64,000 bases of DNA from NCBI GenBank assembly GCA_029582165.1, contig CM055876.1, forward strand, positions 23,164,317 to 23,228,316. The letters run 5' to 3'. The notes below the pieces were generated by a model. The model saw only the letters and a list, made by a program, of their open reading frames with translations, did not search any database and was not told the DNA's origin. The translations under genes were made by a program, and so were the position numbers. The stretch comes from Portulaca oleracea (lineage: Eukaryota > Streptophyta > Magnoliopsida > Caryophyllales > Portulacaceae). Positions 45,578 through 55,886 of the stretch are shown one piece after another (position 1 is the stretch's first letter; each line of letters begins with the position of its first letter).

Positions 45578-45888
45578 TCTTTCAATCTCGGTGTTTCGTG
45601 GGACGCAAGGTTTGCAATCTTATCATTGACGAAGGAAGTTGTACCAATGTCGCATCTATATATATGGTCGAGAAGCTTAATTTGCCGTTATTACCACATC
45701 CTCGGTCGTATTCTCTCAAGTGGCTCAATGAGCAACATGGCATCAAGGTAACCAAACAAGTCCTAGTGAATTTGTCTTTTGGTACTAACTGCGATGATTA
45801 TATTGTTTGTGATGTTGTATCTATGAGTGCATGTCATATATTGTTGGGATGTCCTTGGCAATTTGATAAGTAAACTGTCCATAACGGG
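45574..45888 (+). pseudogene. Protease of the tRNA-Met-type element
   Basis: A retropepsin-like fold with the active-site stretch LIIDEGSCTNVAS. The usual second residue Gly of the D-G/S motif is Glu, which should impair activity. It also shows WLNEQHGIKVTKQVLV and the C-terminal HILLGCPWQFDK. A TAA follows at 45871-45873, just after the domain. Confidence 0.8.
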
Positions 45889-47480
45889 TTGAAAAACACC
45901 TATACTTTCACCCATCGGGGCAAGAAGGTCAAGCTACTTCAGTTAGCACCACATGAAACCTTATCTCCAAAACACGGGGTGGGAAGTGAGGAGCCCAAAC
46001 ACATGAGCGAAACACGGGTTGAGAGAGCTCTAAGTAAGGGGAAGGTCATCTTTGCCTTACTCCTCTTAGAAGCAAACAAAAGTGAAGTAAAGAAACCCCT
46101 ATACCCTCTTGTAACCCTTCTCATTGCCAAGTTCGGAGACGTCTTCCCCGATGATCTACCACCGGGTCTTCCACCTATTCGGGGCATCGAGCACCAGATT
46201 GACCTTATTCCCAGAGCACCACTTCCCAACAAGGCGGTTTATCGATGCAACCCGCAGGAAACCAAGGAGCTACAACAGCAAGTGGACGAACTCGTTTCTA
46301 GGGGCTTCGTTCGGGAGAGTATGAGCCCTTGTTCTGTCCCGGCCCTCCTGGTTCCCAAGAAAGTTGAAACCTCAGATGTGTGTCGATAGTCGAGTTGTCA
46401 ACAACATCACCGTCAAGTATCGGTGTCCCATACCGAGGCTCGACGATATGCTTGACGAGTTACATGATGCGTCTTTTCCAAGATCGACCTCTGGAGTGGA
46501 TATCATCATATTCGTATGCGGGAAGGTGACGAGTGGAAGACGGTTTTCAAAACCAAAGGGGGGTTGTATGAGTGGCTCATTATGCCCTTTGGCCTCTCCA
46601 ACGCCCCTAGTACCTTCATCGACTTATGAATAAGGTTTTGAGGCCCTTTATCGGCAAGTTCGTGGTGGTTTATTTCGATGACATCCTTGTTTATTCCAGG
46701 AGTGAAGCGGAGCATCTTTCACATTTGGAGTCTGTTTTTAGGGTTTTGCGACAGTAGAAGTTATTTGGAAAGCTCGAGAAGTGTGAGTTTTGCACTCTGT
46801 CATATTTCTTGGGTATATCATTTCCGACCGAGGTATTACCATGGACCCCTCGAAAGTGGAAATCATTCGTTCTTGGCCTTCTCCCTCTACTATCACGGAG
46901 GTCAGAAGTTTCCACGGCCTTGCTTCGTTTTACCGCCGGTTCATCAAAGGGTTTAGCACCCTCACCGCCCCTATTATCGAATGTATGAAGAAGGGAACCT
47001 TTGAGTGGACCAAGGCGGCGCAAGTTGCTTTCGAGAGGCTTAAGGCTAAATTGTGTGAGGCTCCAGTGCTTGCCCCCTCGGACTTCGCGTAGGTTTTCGA
47101 GGTTGATTGTGATGCGAGTGGAGTGGGTATTGAGGTCGTCTTGATGCAAAACCAACGTCCCATTGCCTACTTTAGCGAGAAGCTTAGTGGGTCAAGGAAG
47201 AACTACTCTACTTACGAAAAGGAGCTCTATGCCCTTGTTCGTGCCATTGACCATTGGTGCCACCACTTGAGGCCCAACCAGTTTATACTTCATTCCGATC
47301 ACGAGGCTCTTAAGTATTTGAATGGGCAACACAAGCTTAACACTCGTCATCCCAAGTGGGTAGAATTCCTCCAAAGTTTCAACTTTATGGCGAAACATAA
47401 GAAGGGTAGCGTCAACGTGGTGGCTAATGCTCTTTCTAGGAGGCATTCTCTTCTATCGGTGGTTGAAGCGCGGGTTCTTG
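45889..47480 (+). pseudogene. Reverse transcriptase and RNase H of the tRNA-Met-type element, broken
   Basis: Starts at DDLPPGLPPIRGIEHQIDL, then [18 protein letters not shown] shift near 46365 breaks the following CVDSR motif. The catalytic VVYFDDIL (about 46668) and [22 protein letters not shown] follow. RNase H has [10 protein letters not shown] (about 47107), [17 protein letters not shown] and ANALSRR. Stops lie near 46759 and at 47090-47092, with frameshifts near 46480 and 46620. Confidence 0.88.
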
Positions 47481-48853
47481 GGTTCCAAGTTCCAACACAT
47501 GCGGGAATTCTATATGAGGACTTCAAATCTCACCTTGATGGAGATGATGGTTCCTATGTGCTTCAAGACAGATTCCTTTTCAAGGGGAACAAATTGTATG
47601 TGCCCAAGTGTCCGTTGAGAAAGTTGTTGGTGCATGAGGTTCACGGTGGAGGTCTTGCTGGACATTTCGGCATTTATAAGACGTTGGACATGCTAAAGGA
47701 GCATTTTTATTGGCCTAAGATGGGAAGTGATGTGCAATTGATTTCCAAATGCATCCCGTGCCATCACGCCAAGAGTCAGTTACATCAAGGGCACTACACT
47801 CCCCTTCCTTTACCGAATCGCCCGTGGGAAGATTTGAGCATGGACTTCATTATGGCCCTTCCCCGAACCGTGCGTGGCAAAGATGCGGTATTGGTTGTGG
47901 TGGATCGATTCTCCAAGATGGCGCACTTCATTGCTTGTGAGAAAACCGCCACCCACATCGCTAACTTGTTCTCTCAAGAGGTAGTGAGTGTTCCGAGGAC
48001 CATAGTTTCGGACCGGGATACCAAATTCATGAGCCATTTTTGGAGGTCCCTATGGAAACTCCTTGGAACCAAGCTCCTCTTTAGCACATCCCACCACTCT
48101 CAAAGGGATGGACAAACTGAGGTAACCAACAAGACCGTCACTACTATACTACGGGGCTTTGTGAGTAAGAGCTTGAGGGATTGAGATGCCTAGTTGTGTC
48201 ATGCCGAGTTCGCTTACAACCGGGCTCCTTCCTTCTCCACGGGGCACTTGCCATTCGAAACTTGCTACGGGGTGAATCCTATCACTCCCATTGATCTCCT
48301 TCCTCTTCCTTTAGAGGCAAGAGCAAGTTTTGAGGCAAGTAAGAAGGCCGCTGAGATTCAAAAGCTTCATCGACAGATTCGGGAGAAGATCGAGAGGACT
48401 AATGAGCTCTACAAGTCCCGAGCCAACAAGTATTTCCGGAACATCACCTTCAAACCCGGGGACTTGGTTTGGCTCCACTTGAGGAAGGAACGACTTCCTT
48501 CACGGCATAAAAGCAAACTCATGCCGCGAAGTGAGGGCCCGTTCAAGGTGTTGGAGAAGATAAATGATAATGCTTATAAGCTCGATCTTCCGGGCGATAT
48601 GGGCATTTCCTCCACATTCAACATTGGTGATATTTCACCGTACATCGAGGACGACGAAACGGATGTGGATTTGAGGGAAAATCCTCTTCAAGAAGGGGAG
48701 GATGAAGAGGTCCAGGTTCCTTTTTCAACTCTTATTGCCTCCGCCAAGCGAACCGCCTTGTCTGCATCGAACCGTGAGCTACAATTCCCGGTGACTTCTG
48801 GAGTTGTAAGGTTAGTCTCGGCTATCCAATGGATGGGCCCCGAGACCTTTTAA
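47481..48853 (+). pseudogene. Integrase of the tRNA-Met-type element, reading into the 3' LTR
   Basis: The zinc domain shows [13 protein letters not shown] ... CIPCHHAK. The catalytic Asp residues are in SMDFIMALP and VSDRDTKF and the Glu in DGQTEVTN. A few residues are missing before VPRTIVSD. Stops lie at 48182-48184 and 48191-48193. The GPF/Y-like module (SEGPFKVLEKINDNAYKLDL) follows. The frame then crosses the polypurine tract and LTR border at 48703 and ends TAA at 48851-48853 with a 50-residue tail that I cannot assign to a chromodomain. Confidence 0.85.
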
Positions 48854-49692
48854 AGAAGGCTCGAGTGATCCACCGACCCCAGATGCCTCGGGACCATACC
48901 GAGCTGTCCCGAGATGAGAAGCAATGAGGTATCTGGGTTCGGGTGTAGCCTCGGAATCAATAAAGTACAAGGAAAGAAGCAATCAAGGGTCATCAGCATC
49001 GTCGCGCCCGCTACCACCCTTGTAGCGTCCACGACGCTTCCAGGCAAAGCAAGGAGCAGGCAACCCAGTTTTGTCACGCCCGCTACCTCTCCGCGTAATG
49101 CCCATGTCGTCGTTCGGCAATTCGGAGAAAATACAAGGAAAATTCTGGCACACCCGTGACGGTCAAGCGTAGCGCCCTCTACGGTCGCGCACGTGCCAAA
49201 TCGCCCAGGAGTTTTCACCCGGTAGCGCCCGCGACACCCTGAGGTCGCGCCCGCGGCGCCTACTTTGCCAGGTCGTAACGTCTGCGACTACAGGCTTAAC
49301 GCCCGCGACGAAGCTGTTTTTGCGCGTGTTTTTTTTTTTTTGCTTAAACGGCTATGTTTAGTCTTTCTAATACCTAGTATAAATACTTTGTTAGCACATT
49401 TTCCAAGGCAGATTATGCTGAGTTTAATATGAAATGCTAGAGTGCCCTCCAAGCCTCTTCATAAAAATCTTATTTACTTTATCCAATCAATATTTGGTGG
49501 TGTTCAAGTCATTTCTTTAATGGTTAGTGGTGGTATTATCCTATTTAATCATTGTGGAATGCTAGACTAAGGTGGTGGACTCTCCTTGCCAAGGTCATAT
49601 GCTATATCCATTCGTGAACGATTTCTTCTTTATTTGATTTTTCTATCAACAACTCAAGTATCCAACATCCCATCACGAACGGTAACACTCCA
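48703..49692 (+). repeat. 3' LTR of the tRNA-Met-type element
   Basis: Preceded by the purine tract agaaggggagga. TATA box TATAAATA at 49378-49385. Followed by aaaag and then the resumed LINE frame. Confidence 0.88.
49003..49308. promoter_or_regulatory. Paired-palindrome array, 3' LTR
   Basis: Cores start at 49005/49026, 49077/49099, 49151/49173, 49226/49248 and 49279/49300. Offsets (21, 22, 22, 22, 21) and pair steps (72, 74, 75, 53) equal those of the 5' LTR, despite several base changes inside units. The array ends about 70 bp before the TATA box. Confidence 0.65.
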
Positions 49693-49697
49693 AAAAG

Positions 49698-50395
49698 ATG
49701 TGCCAAAATAAGAATGGAGGGGGATGGGGTTTCGTAATTTTGAGAATTTCAACGTAGCACTACTGGCGCATCAAGTGTGCAGGATACTAATGAACCCAAA
49801 TTCACTGGTGGCGCAGCTACTGCAAGCTAGATACCACTCAAGATCCACAATTATGAAGACCGAAGTGAGGGGAGAAGTGAGCTTTGTGTGGGTGAGTTTG
49901 ATGGTGCACAGGGATCTGCTCAAAAAAGGGATGGGGGTGATAAGGAACGGGAAAAACATTAACATCTGGCAGGACAGATGGGTGGCAACACATGGTGGTT
50001 ACTGGCTCGGTACTGCCCCTGAGGGTAAAGCAAACTGGAAGGTGAAGCAGTTAATGATATAGGGAGAGCAAAGGTGGGATACAGACATAGTTTAGGAGCT
50101 TTTCCAAGAAGAGATGACATCGGCAATATTGTGGATACACATAAGTGATAGATGCCCAAAAGACAAATCGAGATGGATATATACGAAATCGAGAGAGTAT
50201 GAGGTGAAATCGGGCTATCATCTGCTCCTAGCGATGAAACAAGCCTCTTCGTCGCAGTTGAGTAACACAAGCGATGTTTGGAAGACGATCTGGAACTTGA
50301 AGGTGCACCCGAAAATAAAGAATGTGGTATGACAGTTTGTGCAAGGTATTCTTCCAACGAAATGCAATCAAGTACTGAAGAAGTGTGTGAATAGC
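49698..50395 (+). pseudogene. LINE ORF2 part 2 (region after reverse transcriptase)
   Basis: The frame resumes with NKNGGGWGFRNFENFNVALL, the conserved segment that follows reverse transcriptase in plant L1 elements. INIWQDRWV follows, then W-rich zf-RVT sequence starting SREYEVKSGYHLLL. It is cut at 50395 by a second insertion. Confidence 0.8.
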
Positions 50396-53300
50396 TATAA
50401 CACCCCCACGTTACTAACCACAAGATTAAGCTAATAACTTACTTAACCTAGTGATTAGCAGTGGATAAACACCTGAGAGCATTACCGCCGTCCGTTAAAC
50501 GGACAAGGCTAAAACTACAACCCAAGGTAGGCAATCAAGCATAAGACTAACTTAAAACATGCATCATCAAGACATAACTTAACTTAACAACCTCAAAACA
50601 ACATAACACAACCCAATAGAAATTATACAAGCCAGAACATCAATGATTTCTCTTATTTCCTTCAGAAAGTGCCTTTAACCACCTTCAATCTCCTTAAGAT
50701 GCTCTAGGGTTTCGTCCTTCCGGGGCTTTCCCTTTTCCTTTTGCCGAGGTTCCTATAACGAAAACATAAAACTTCGAAGAGTGAGATAAACTCAGTACGT
50801 ATACCCTCGATAACGTAAGAATCTTTTCGAAGATAAGTATAGTTATTTAGCGCGGTTCCAAAAACATTAAAAGCAACGTAACTAACAGATGAACAATAAA
50901 AGCGGCATAACTTACAAAGCTTGACCTTAACTTAACCTGTACAAGAAGAAAAACTTTAACCTGCAATTTAAGTCACCACTTAAAAGAAACGTTTTTATGA
51001 GTTCCTTCCTTTAAATAATTAAATTAACAACAACCTGGTTTAAACGCGACCTCAATCATGCACGACCTGATATAGAACAATACGAAAAACCTTAACATAA
51101 ACATGACTTTAAACTCCCATAAAACAAGACTTGAAACCCTTGAAAAGCCCTTGTAAAATTTTATTTTACTCGCTCTCTCTCACTTAGAAAACTTAGAGTA
51201 CATAAAACTTAGGTATGTAATCATAAAACTTTACTTTATTCAAAAGACTTGAGTAAGTTCAAAAAAAAAAACTTTAAACTTGGTGGTCATGTTATTCTCA
51301 TGAAGGTTCCCTACTTGCGATCATTGGCTAAGCCTTCGTATGCGCATACCCTGACCGATCAGAAGATCCGGATGGTGGACAATGTCCTATACTGGCCAGT
51401 TTGTCATGGTGTGCACTTAAGGCACCATAAACATGTTTTCCCTAGTGTGCACTAAGGCACCATAAATGAGGTGTGCACAATGCACCTTAAACGTGGTGTG
51501 CACTAAGGCACCTTAAACGTGGGCGGGGCCTTTATTAATTTTATAAAAATTGAAAACTTAAACCTTGATACCTTGACCTTGGATTCTTAATAAAGCTGGT
51601 TCCTTAAACCTCCTTTTTTTCAATCATAACTTAAAATATAATCTTGTAATCTCCTTGAATAAGAATTGACTTATAAAGGAGGTTAATTCATGAAATAACT
51701 TAAACATCCAAAGTGTGGAATTATTGTAAAAGTTCCTAACATAAAGGATGCACAACATAAATACTTAAGAAAAATGTTAAACTGTATAATTTGAGAAGTC
51801 AACCTTAGGTACTTAAGAATCCATGAGAACTTGTATATACTTTTGAACATATATCATGAGAATTTACGTAAGAAGACGAATGATAAAGTATAATTTTAGC
51901 ACTTAACTTAAAAAGATTAATTCATAATATCATGCATAAAATGTCAGGCAATATACGTACCTGAAGACTTAAAAACACGCCTGGATGGGCAGAGACTTGA
52001 ACAGTAGCGCAACGATCTCTTGAAGGGACTTTGAAAGAAAATAAATCCTGAATTAGGACTTAACTTGGGTGGTATCATGGAGGAATAACTTAATGAATTT
52101 TCTAAGAATAACAATAATGAACTCAATTTCTAAGGCATGCTCGTAAGGTCATATCTTATCCCTCCGATATCGGACCATGGCTATAAAAGGACTTTTCGGA
52201 AAGCTTAGAACATACTCTCCAACTTTGTAGTTGACCAAGAAGGTTAAAAACGTGGCTAAGGAGGGTAAAAACTAACATCTTTACAAGCTGCCTAGAATAA
52301 TAACCATTTAAACTTCAATTATTCGGAAAATCATAACCCGGGCTCTACTTATCGTTTCGGAACGGATAAGCTGGAAAGCTCGTAATACATAATTCAACTT
52401 TCATTTAAACCCCAAGTTTATTTGAGCATGGGAAAGGGTCGGATTTTGGCCAAGAATACAGGCAGTCACAAAAACACATTCTGGTAATCTCATATCATTA
52501 GCCTCGAGTCGGGAACTCATAACTCTCACTCCCGATGTCCTGTGAATATGCATTATACCTTTTGGAAGGCTTAAAGTATCCCCTATAACTTTCATGTTTA
52601 GTACTTAAACCAAAGGAGACTCTAACCCTTCGAAAAATGTCCATCTTTAGACTAACGTCAAATGTTCCCAGATTTACGTCATCTCACTGTTTTGGCCATA
52701 ACTTTCAAAATACACATCGAAACGACGAGCTACAAAAACTGAGTGTTAGCTGACACTTTATACTACCTTATAATGTCATAAAATAGCTTAAAATCACATC
52801 TCATATTCTCTGGAAACATCGAAACCAACCATATTACAAAAGTACTTCACCATATCACTTGCATGCATGATTAATCTCATGATTTTCCTTAATCACTACT
52901 TAAACATATCTTTCCATTATAGACACATATTTCCAGAATCATAACCATAAGAAAAACTTCATCTTGACCAAATCTTACACATGCAAAGCCCAATTCAGTT
53001 ATATATCATGCTCCTAAACATTATACTTGACAAATTCAACACTAAAAGTCATAAAATTTATCCTTTTGCTAGATAAATCCTATTTTAAACACATGCATTC
53101 ACATTTAATCCATAACTCACTCTTCCATAAAGGATTAAACATCCTAAACCACATGCATGTCACAATCCATCATCATCCATACTCATTTATTCAAAAAAAA
53201 AAAAAAAGGTTATCTCAAACTTACCCAAGATTCACTCTTTGGTGCTAGGATTCTTTCACTTCCCACTTGATGAACTTAAGAATACTTTATTTACCTATGA

Positions 53301-54137
53301 AATAACATGAGAAATCTAAAAAACTCAGATTTTATCTATGATTTTTCATTAAAAAGAGAGAAGAGAAGAGGGATGACATTACACTTGTAAGAGGGGAAAG
53401 AAAGAAGGAAGATGATGGTGGAAGTGGTGCGTCGGCGGTGGCTGGAAAAATCACCAGCGACGGTGGCTGCTGGCGACGACGAACCACGACAGAAGGGAGG
53501 CAGCAGAAAGAGTTGTTGATGGAGGTGAATGAACAAGAGGAAGTTAGAGTAAGAGGGAGGGTGACAGGGTGTGTAATTATATTTGGTTTCAACAAAATGA
53601 TAACTCATCTAATATAATCATGTATATATGTCTAACCATCCAAAGCCCAACATAAAAGTCTCCCCCCTCTCTTCCTTTCTTCATTTGGCCGGTCCACCCA
53701 AGGCCCAAATGGGGAATTTTTGATCCATTTAACCCTCTCTCTTATACTCATATCTCCCTAATTCCCAAATTACTTAAATTTATTAAACCATAAAAATACT
53801 ATTGGTAACCCAAAAATATACTCATACACTTCCATGAAATTTTTCATATTTAAAATCCTAAATTGACTGGAATAAAAAGGAGAACCCGATATATCAATCT
53901 CGGTACAAGAATCCGTAAACAATTATGATCACCATAAAAATTATCGGAAGATATTCATCAGGACAGAAAATTAAACTGGTTCATTGACGATCGTTGCACT
54001 GTTCAAGTCCTGCAAAACATACACTGGGTTAGAAAAAAAAGGAACACACGCTTTAATTATTCATGATTTATTGTTAATCTTGATTATTTAAACTAATTAA
54101 TATGTATTAAGGGGGTGATTTTCTTCGGGTTATTACA
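50396..54137 (-). mobile_element. Probable long solo LTR, minus orientation (3.7 kb)
   Basis: On the - strand it starts TGTAATAACCCG and ends GGGGGTGTTATA, a TG start with CA decayed to TA. It is flanked by atagc (50391-50395) and acagc (54138-54142), a 5-bp duplication with one change, and the LINE frame continues on both sides. I see no polymerase or gag. Its length and TGTAATA start would suit a long-LTR Ty3/gypsy lineage such as Tekay. Small open frames within (51249, 53332-53608) have no known product. Confidence 0.65.
51409..51515. repeat. Four tandem GTGTGCAC...GGCACC units
   Basis: GTGCAC palindromes at 51411, 51447, 51473 and 51498, each followed (exactly or nearly) by aaggcacc and taaa. 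Steps are 36, 26 and 25 bp. Confidence 0.65.
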
Positions 54138-54142
54138 ACAGC

Positions 54143-55010
54143 TCAACGTGCAAAGAACATATGGAGAACCAGTGCCATCCTATCAAGGAGTGTGAGTGGG
54201 TCAATGGGGTTTGGGAAAGGTTAGGCCTAAGAAAAATCCAACAAATTGAATGGCAAGAACCACGAAGTTGGTGGCAGGAGGCGACAGGCCGAATGGACAT
54301 AGGGGAGCTCGCGGGGTTTGCATACGGATTGTGGAGTATATGGTGGGCATAAAATGACCGGCATGACCATGAGCAACAAAGGAGTAGATCCGTGGTTGGT
54401 GGCTGAGAGGGCGTTGTCCCTACGCAGAGTACACATACCAGCTATAGCAAATAGGAAGGCGAGAGCCGAACAGGGACGATGCCGATGTGGAGTTGAAGGG
54501 GAGGTGGTATGGGTGACATTTTAGCAGGTACATAAAAGGGCTTGGTAGGAATCGGATGTGTTAGGAAAGCAGTAGATGGAAGGTTCAAATGGGCGGTATG
54601 CACATATCTACAGAACAGTTGGGGGTGGAGGAAGCAGAAATGTATGCCTTAAAGTGTGGGGTAGAGGCAACAATTGAGAAAGGATGGAGCCAATATGTTT
54701 TAATCATTGACTCCCAAGGACTAATCAACAAAATCAGATATGGGGATTTTGGGAGAGGAGTATCGTGCACCATGATTGAAGATGTTGCGGGCCAGCTGAC
54801 GCAGGGTGGAGTGAAAGAAGTTAGGTAGGCTAGAAGGCATATAAACAAAGAAGCCCACAGAATAGCCCAATGGGGGTTGTACAGTAGGACAAATTGTGAA
54901 TGAGCTAATGAACCCCCAAGATGGATGGTGGAATAATCATTGTATTGGGCCATAGGCCTGACTTTTGATTGATATATTACATTTGGTGTTTTACAAAAAA
55001 AAAAAAAAAA
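54143..55010 (+). pseudogene. LINE ORF2 part 3: zf-RVT end, RNase H domain, 3' UTR and poly(A)
   Basis: The frame begins with TCKEHMENQCHPIKECEW, the Cys/His end of zf-RVT. The RNase H part includes EEAEMYALKCGVEATIEKGW, VLIIDSQGLINKI and, near 54830, ARRHINKEAHRIAQ, which matches the conserved R-N-x-x-A-H end motif. Stops and shifts interrupt it. A short 3' UTR and an A-run at about 54995-55012 close the element. Confidence 0.8.
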
Positions 55011-55027
55011 AATTATAAGGATTTGTA
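55011..55027. other. 3' target-site duplication of the LINE
   Basis: aattataaggatttgta, pairing with 38974-38990. Confidence 0.8.
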
Positions 55028-55886
55028 CTTGGTGAGTAATATCTTAATCACCTAAAATAAGGCTTACCACCCGATTTCTATTCAAAATTATTGATAATTA
55101 ATCATCTTAACCTAAAACTTATTGGAATCAACAATTTTAATATAAATGTAAATGCCCCTACTTTCTTAAACAATCATGGTTTATAACTTTTTATGATTTC
55201 TAATATATTTCATAATAAATATGATAATAACAATTTCACATAATAGAGTATTTATTTCACATAATAGAATATTTTATATATTAAGAAATTAATAATTACT
55301 CTTACAAATTAAGAGCACACAGTTTAAAATGACAACTATTTAACAAAGAAGGGACTATCAATTACATTGCAATAATTCCTTTCACTAATCTAGCAAAGAC
55401 TACATGTAATTTTCACATAAGAAGTTGTCCGTATATATGAAACGGACTTATTACACCGAAATGCCAGCAAACAGAGATCCTAAAATACGAGAAAAAAATA
55501 ATAAGAAATGAAGAGCATGGAATTGTAGGTGTTGTCCGCTCCTTTCACGTTACAAGTCATTTCAACTTTCTAGAACATCATCCTAATATTTCTTTTTTTT
55601 TTATAAGAATCCTAATATTTCTATAATAACTAGAATTCATTTCAATTAATTTTATTTTATAATATTTATTTATTGGCCCACTTGTTCTAGGGACTACTTT
55701 TTTTCTTTTTTTCTTGATTTTAAATGAACTTATTTTGAATTGAAAATAAAAGAAAAAATTATGGTGTTCATTTCCAAACTCCATGGAGTTTCAGAATGGA
55801 TTTCTCTAATATCTCATTCCTTGCTGCAGCAAATTGGAACGAGCGTGTAACATTTTTCAATGAAAAGATCTATTGTTGCACTTGCT
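55028..55886. other. AT-rich 3' flank of the dioxygenase gene
   Basis: No gene seen. The dioxygenase 3' UTR should lie in the right part, reading leftwards, but I cannot fix its end. Confidence 0.5.

Larger units (their letters stand above)
42974..49692 (+). mobile_element. tRNA-Met-primed Ty3/gypsy element, possibly CRM-like (6.7 kb, decayed)
   Basis: LTRs of 988 and 990 bp (42974-43961, 48703-49692) start TGAAGAGGT and end CTCCA. The primer site TGGTATCAGAGC follows 2 bp later. Order gag, protease, reverse transcriptase, RNase H, integrase defines Ty3/gypsy. The integrase frame continues through the polypurine tract (agaaggggagga) about 150 bp into the 3' LTR, an arrangement known in centromeric CRM chromoviruses. 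I see no clear chromodomain, so the lineage is tentative. The element sits inside the LINE reverse transcriptase region. Confidence 0.88.
38991..55010 (+). mobile_element. L1-type LINE, split by two later LTR insertions
   Basis: Pieces 38991-42973, 49698-50395 and 54143-55010 join in order into a ~5.5 kb plant L1 element. It has ORF1 (DUF4283 and zinc knuckle), ORF2 (endonuclease, reverse transcriptase, zf-RVT, RNase H) and a poly(A) tail at about 54995-55012. Matching 17-bp target duplications at both outer ends show one insertion event and a nearly full-length copy. Two insertions carry their own 5-bp target duplications (agaag/aaaag and atagc/acagc). All frames are damaged. Confidence 0.85.
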
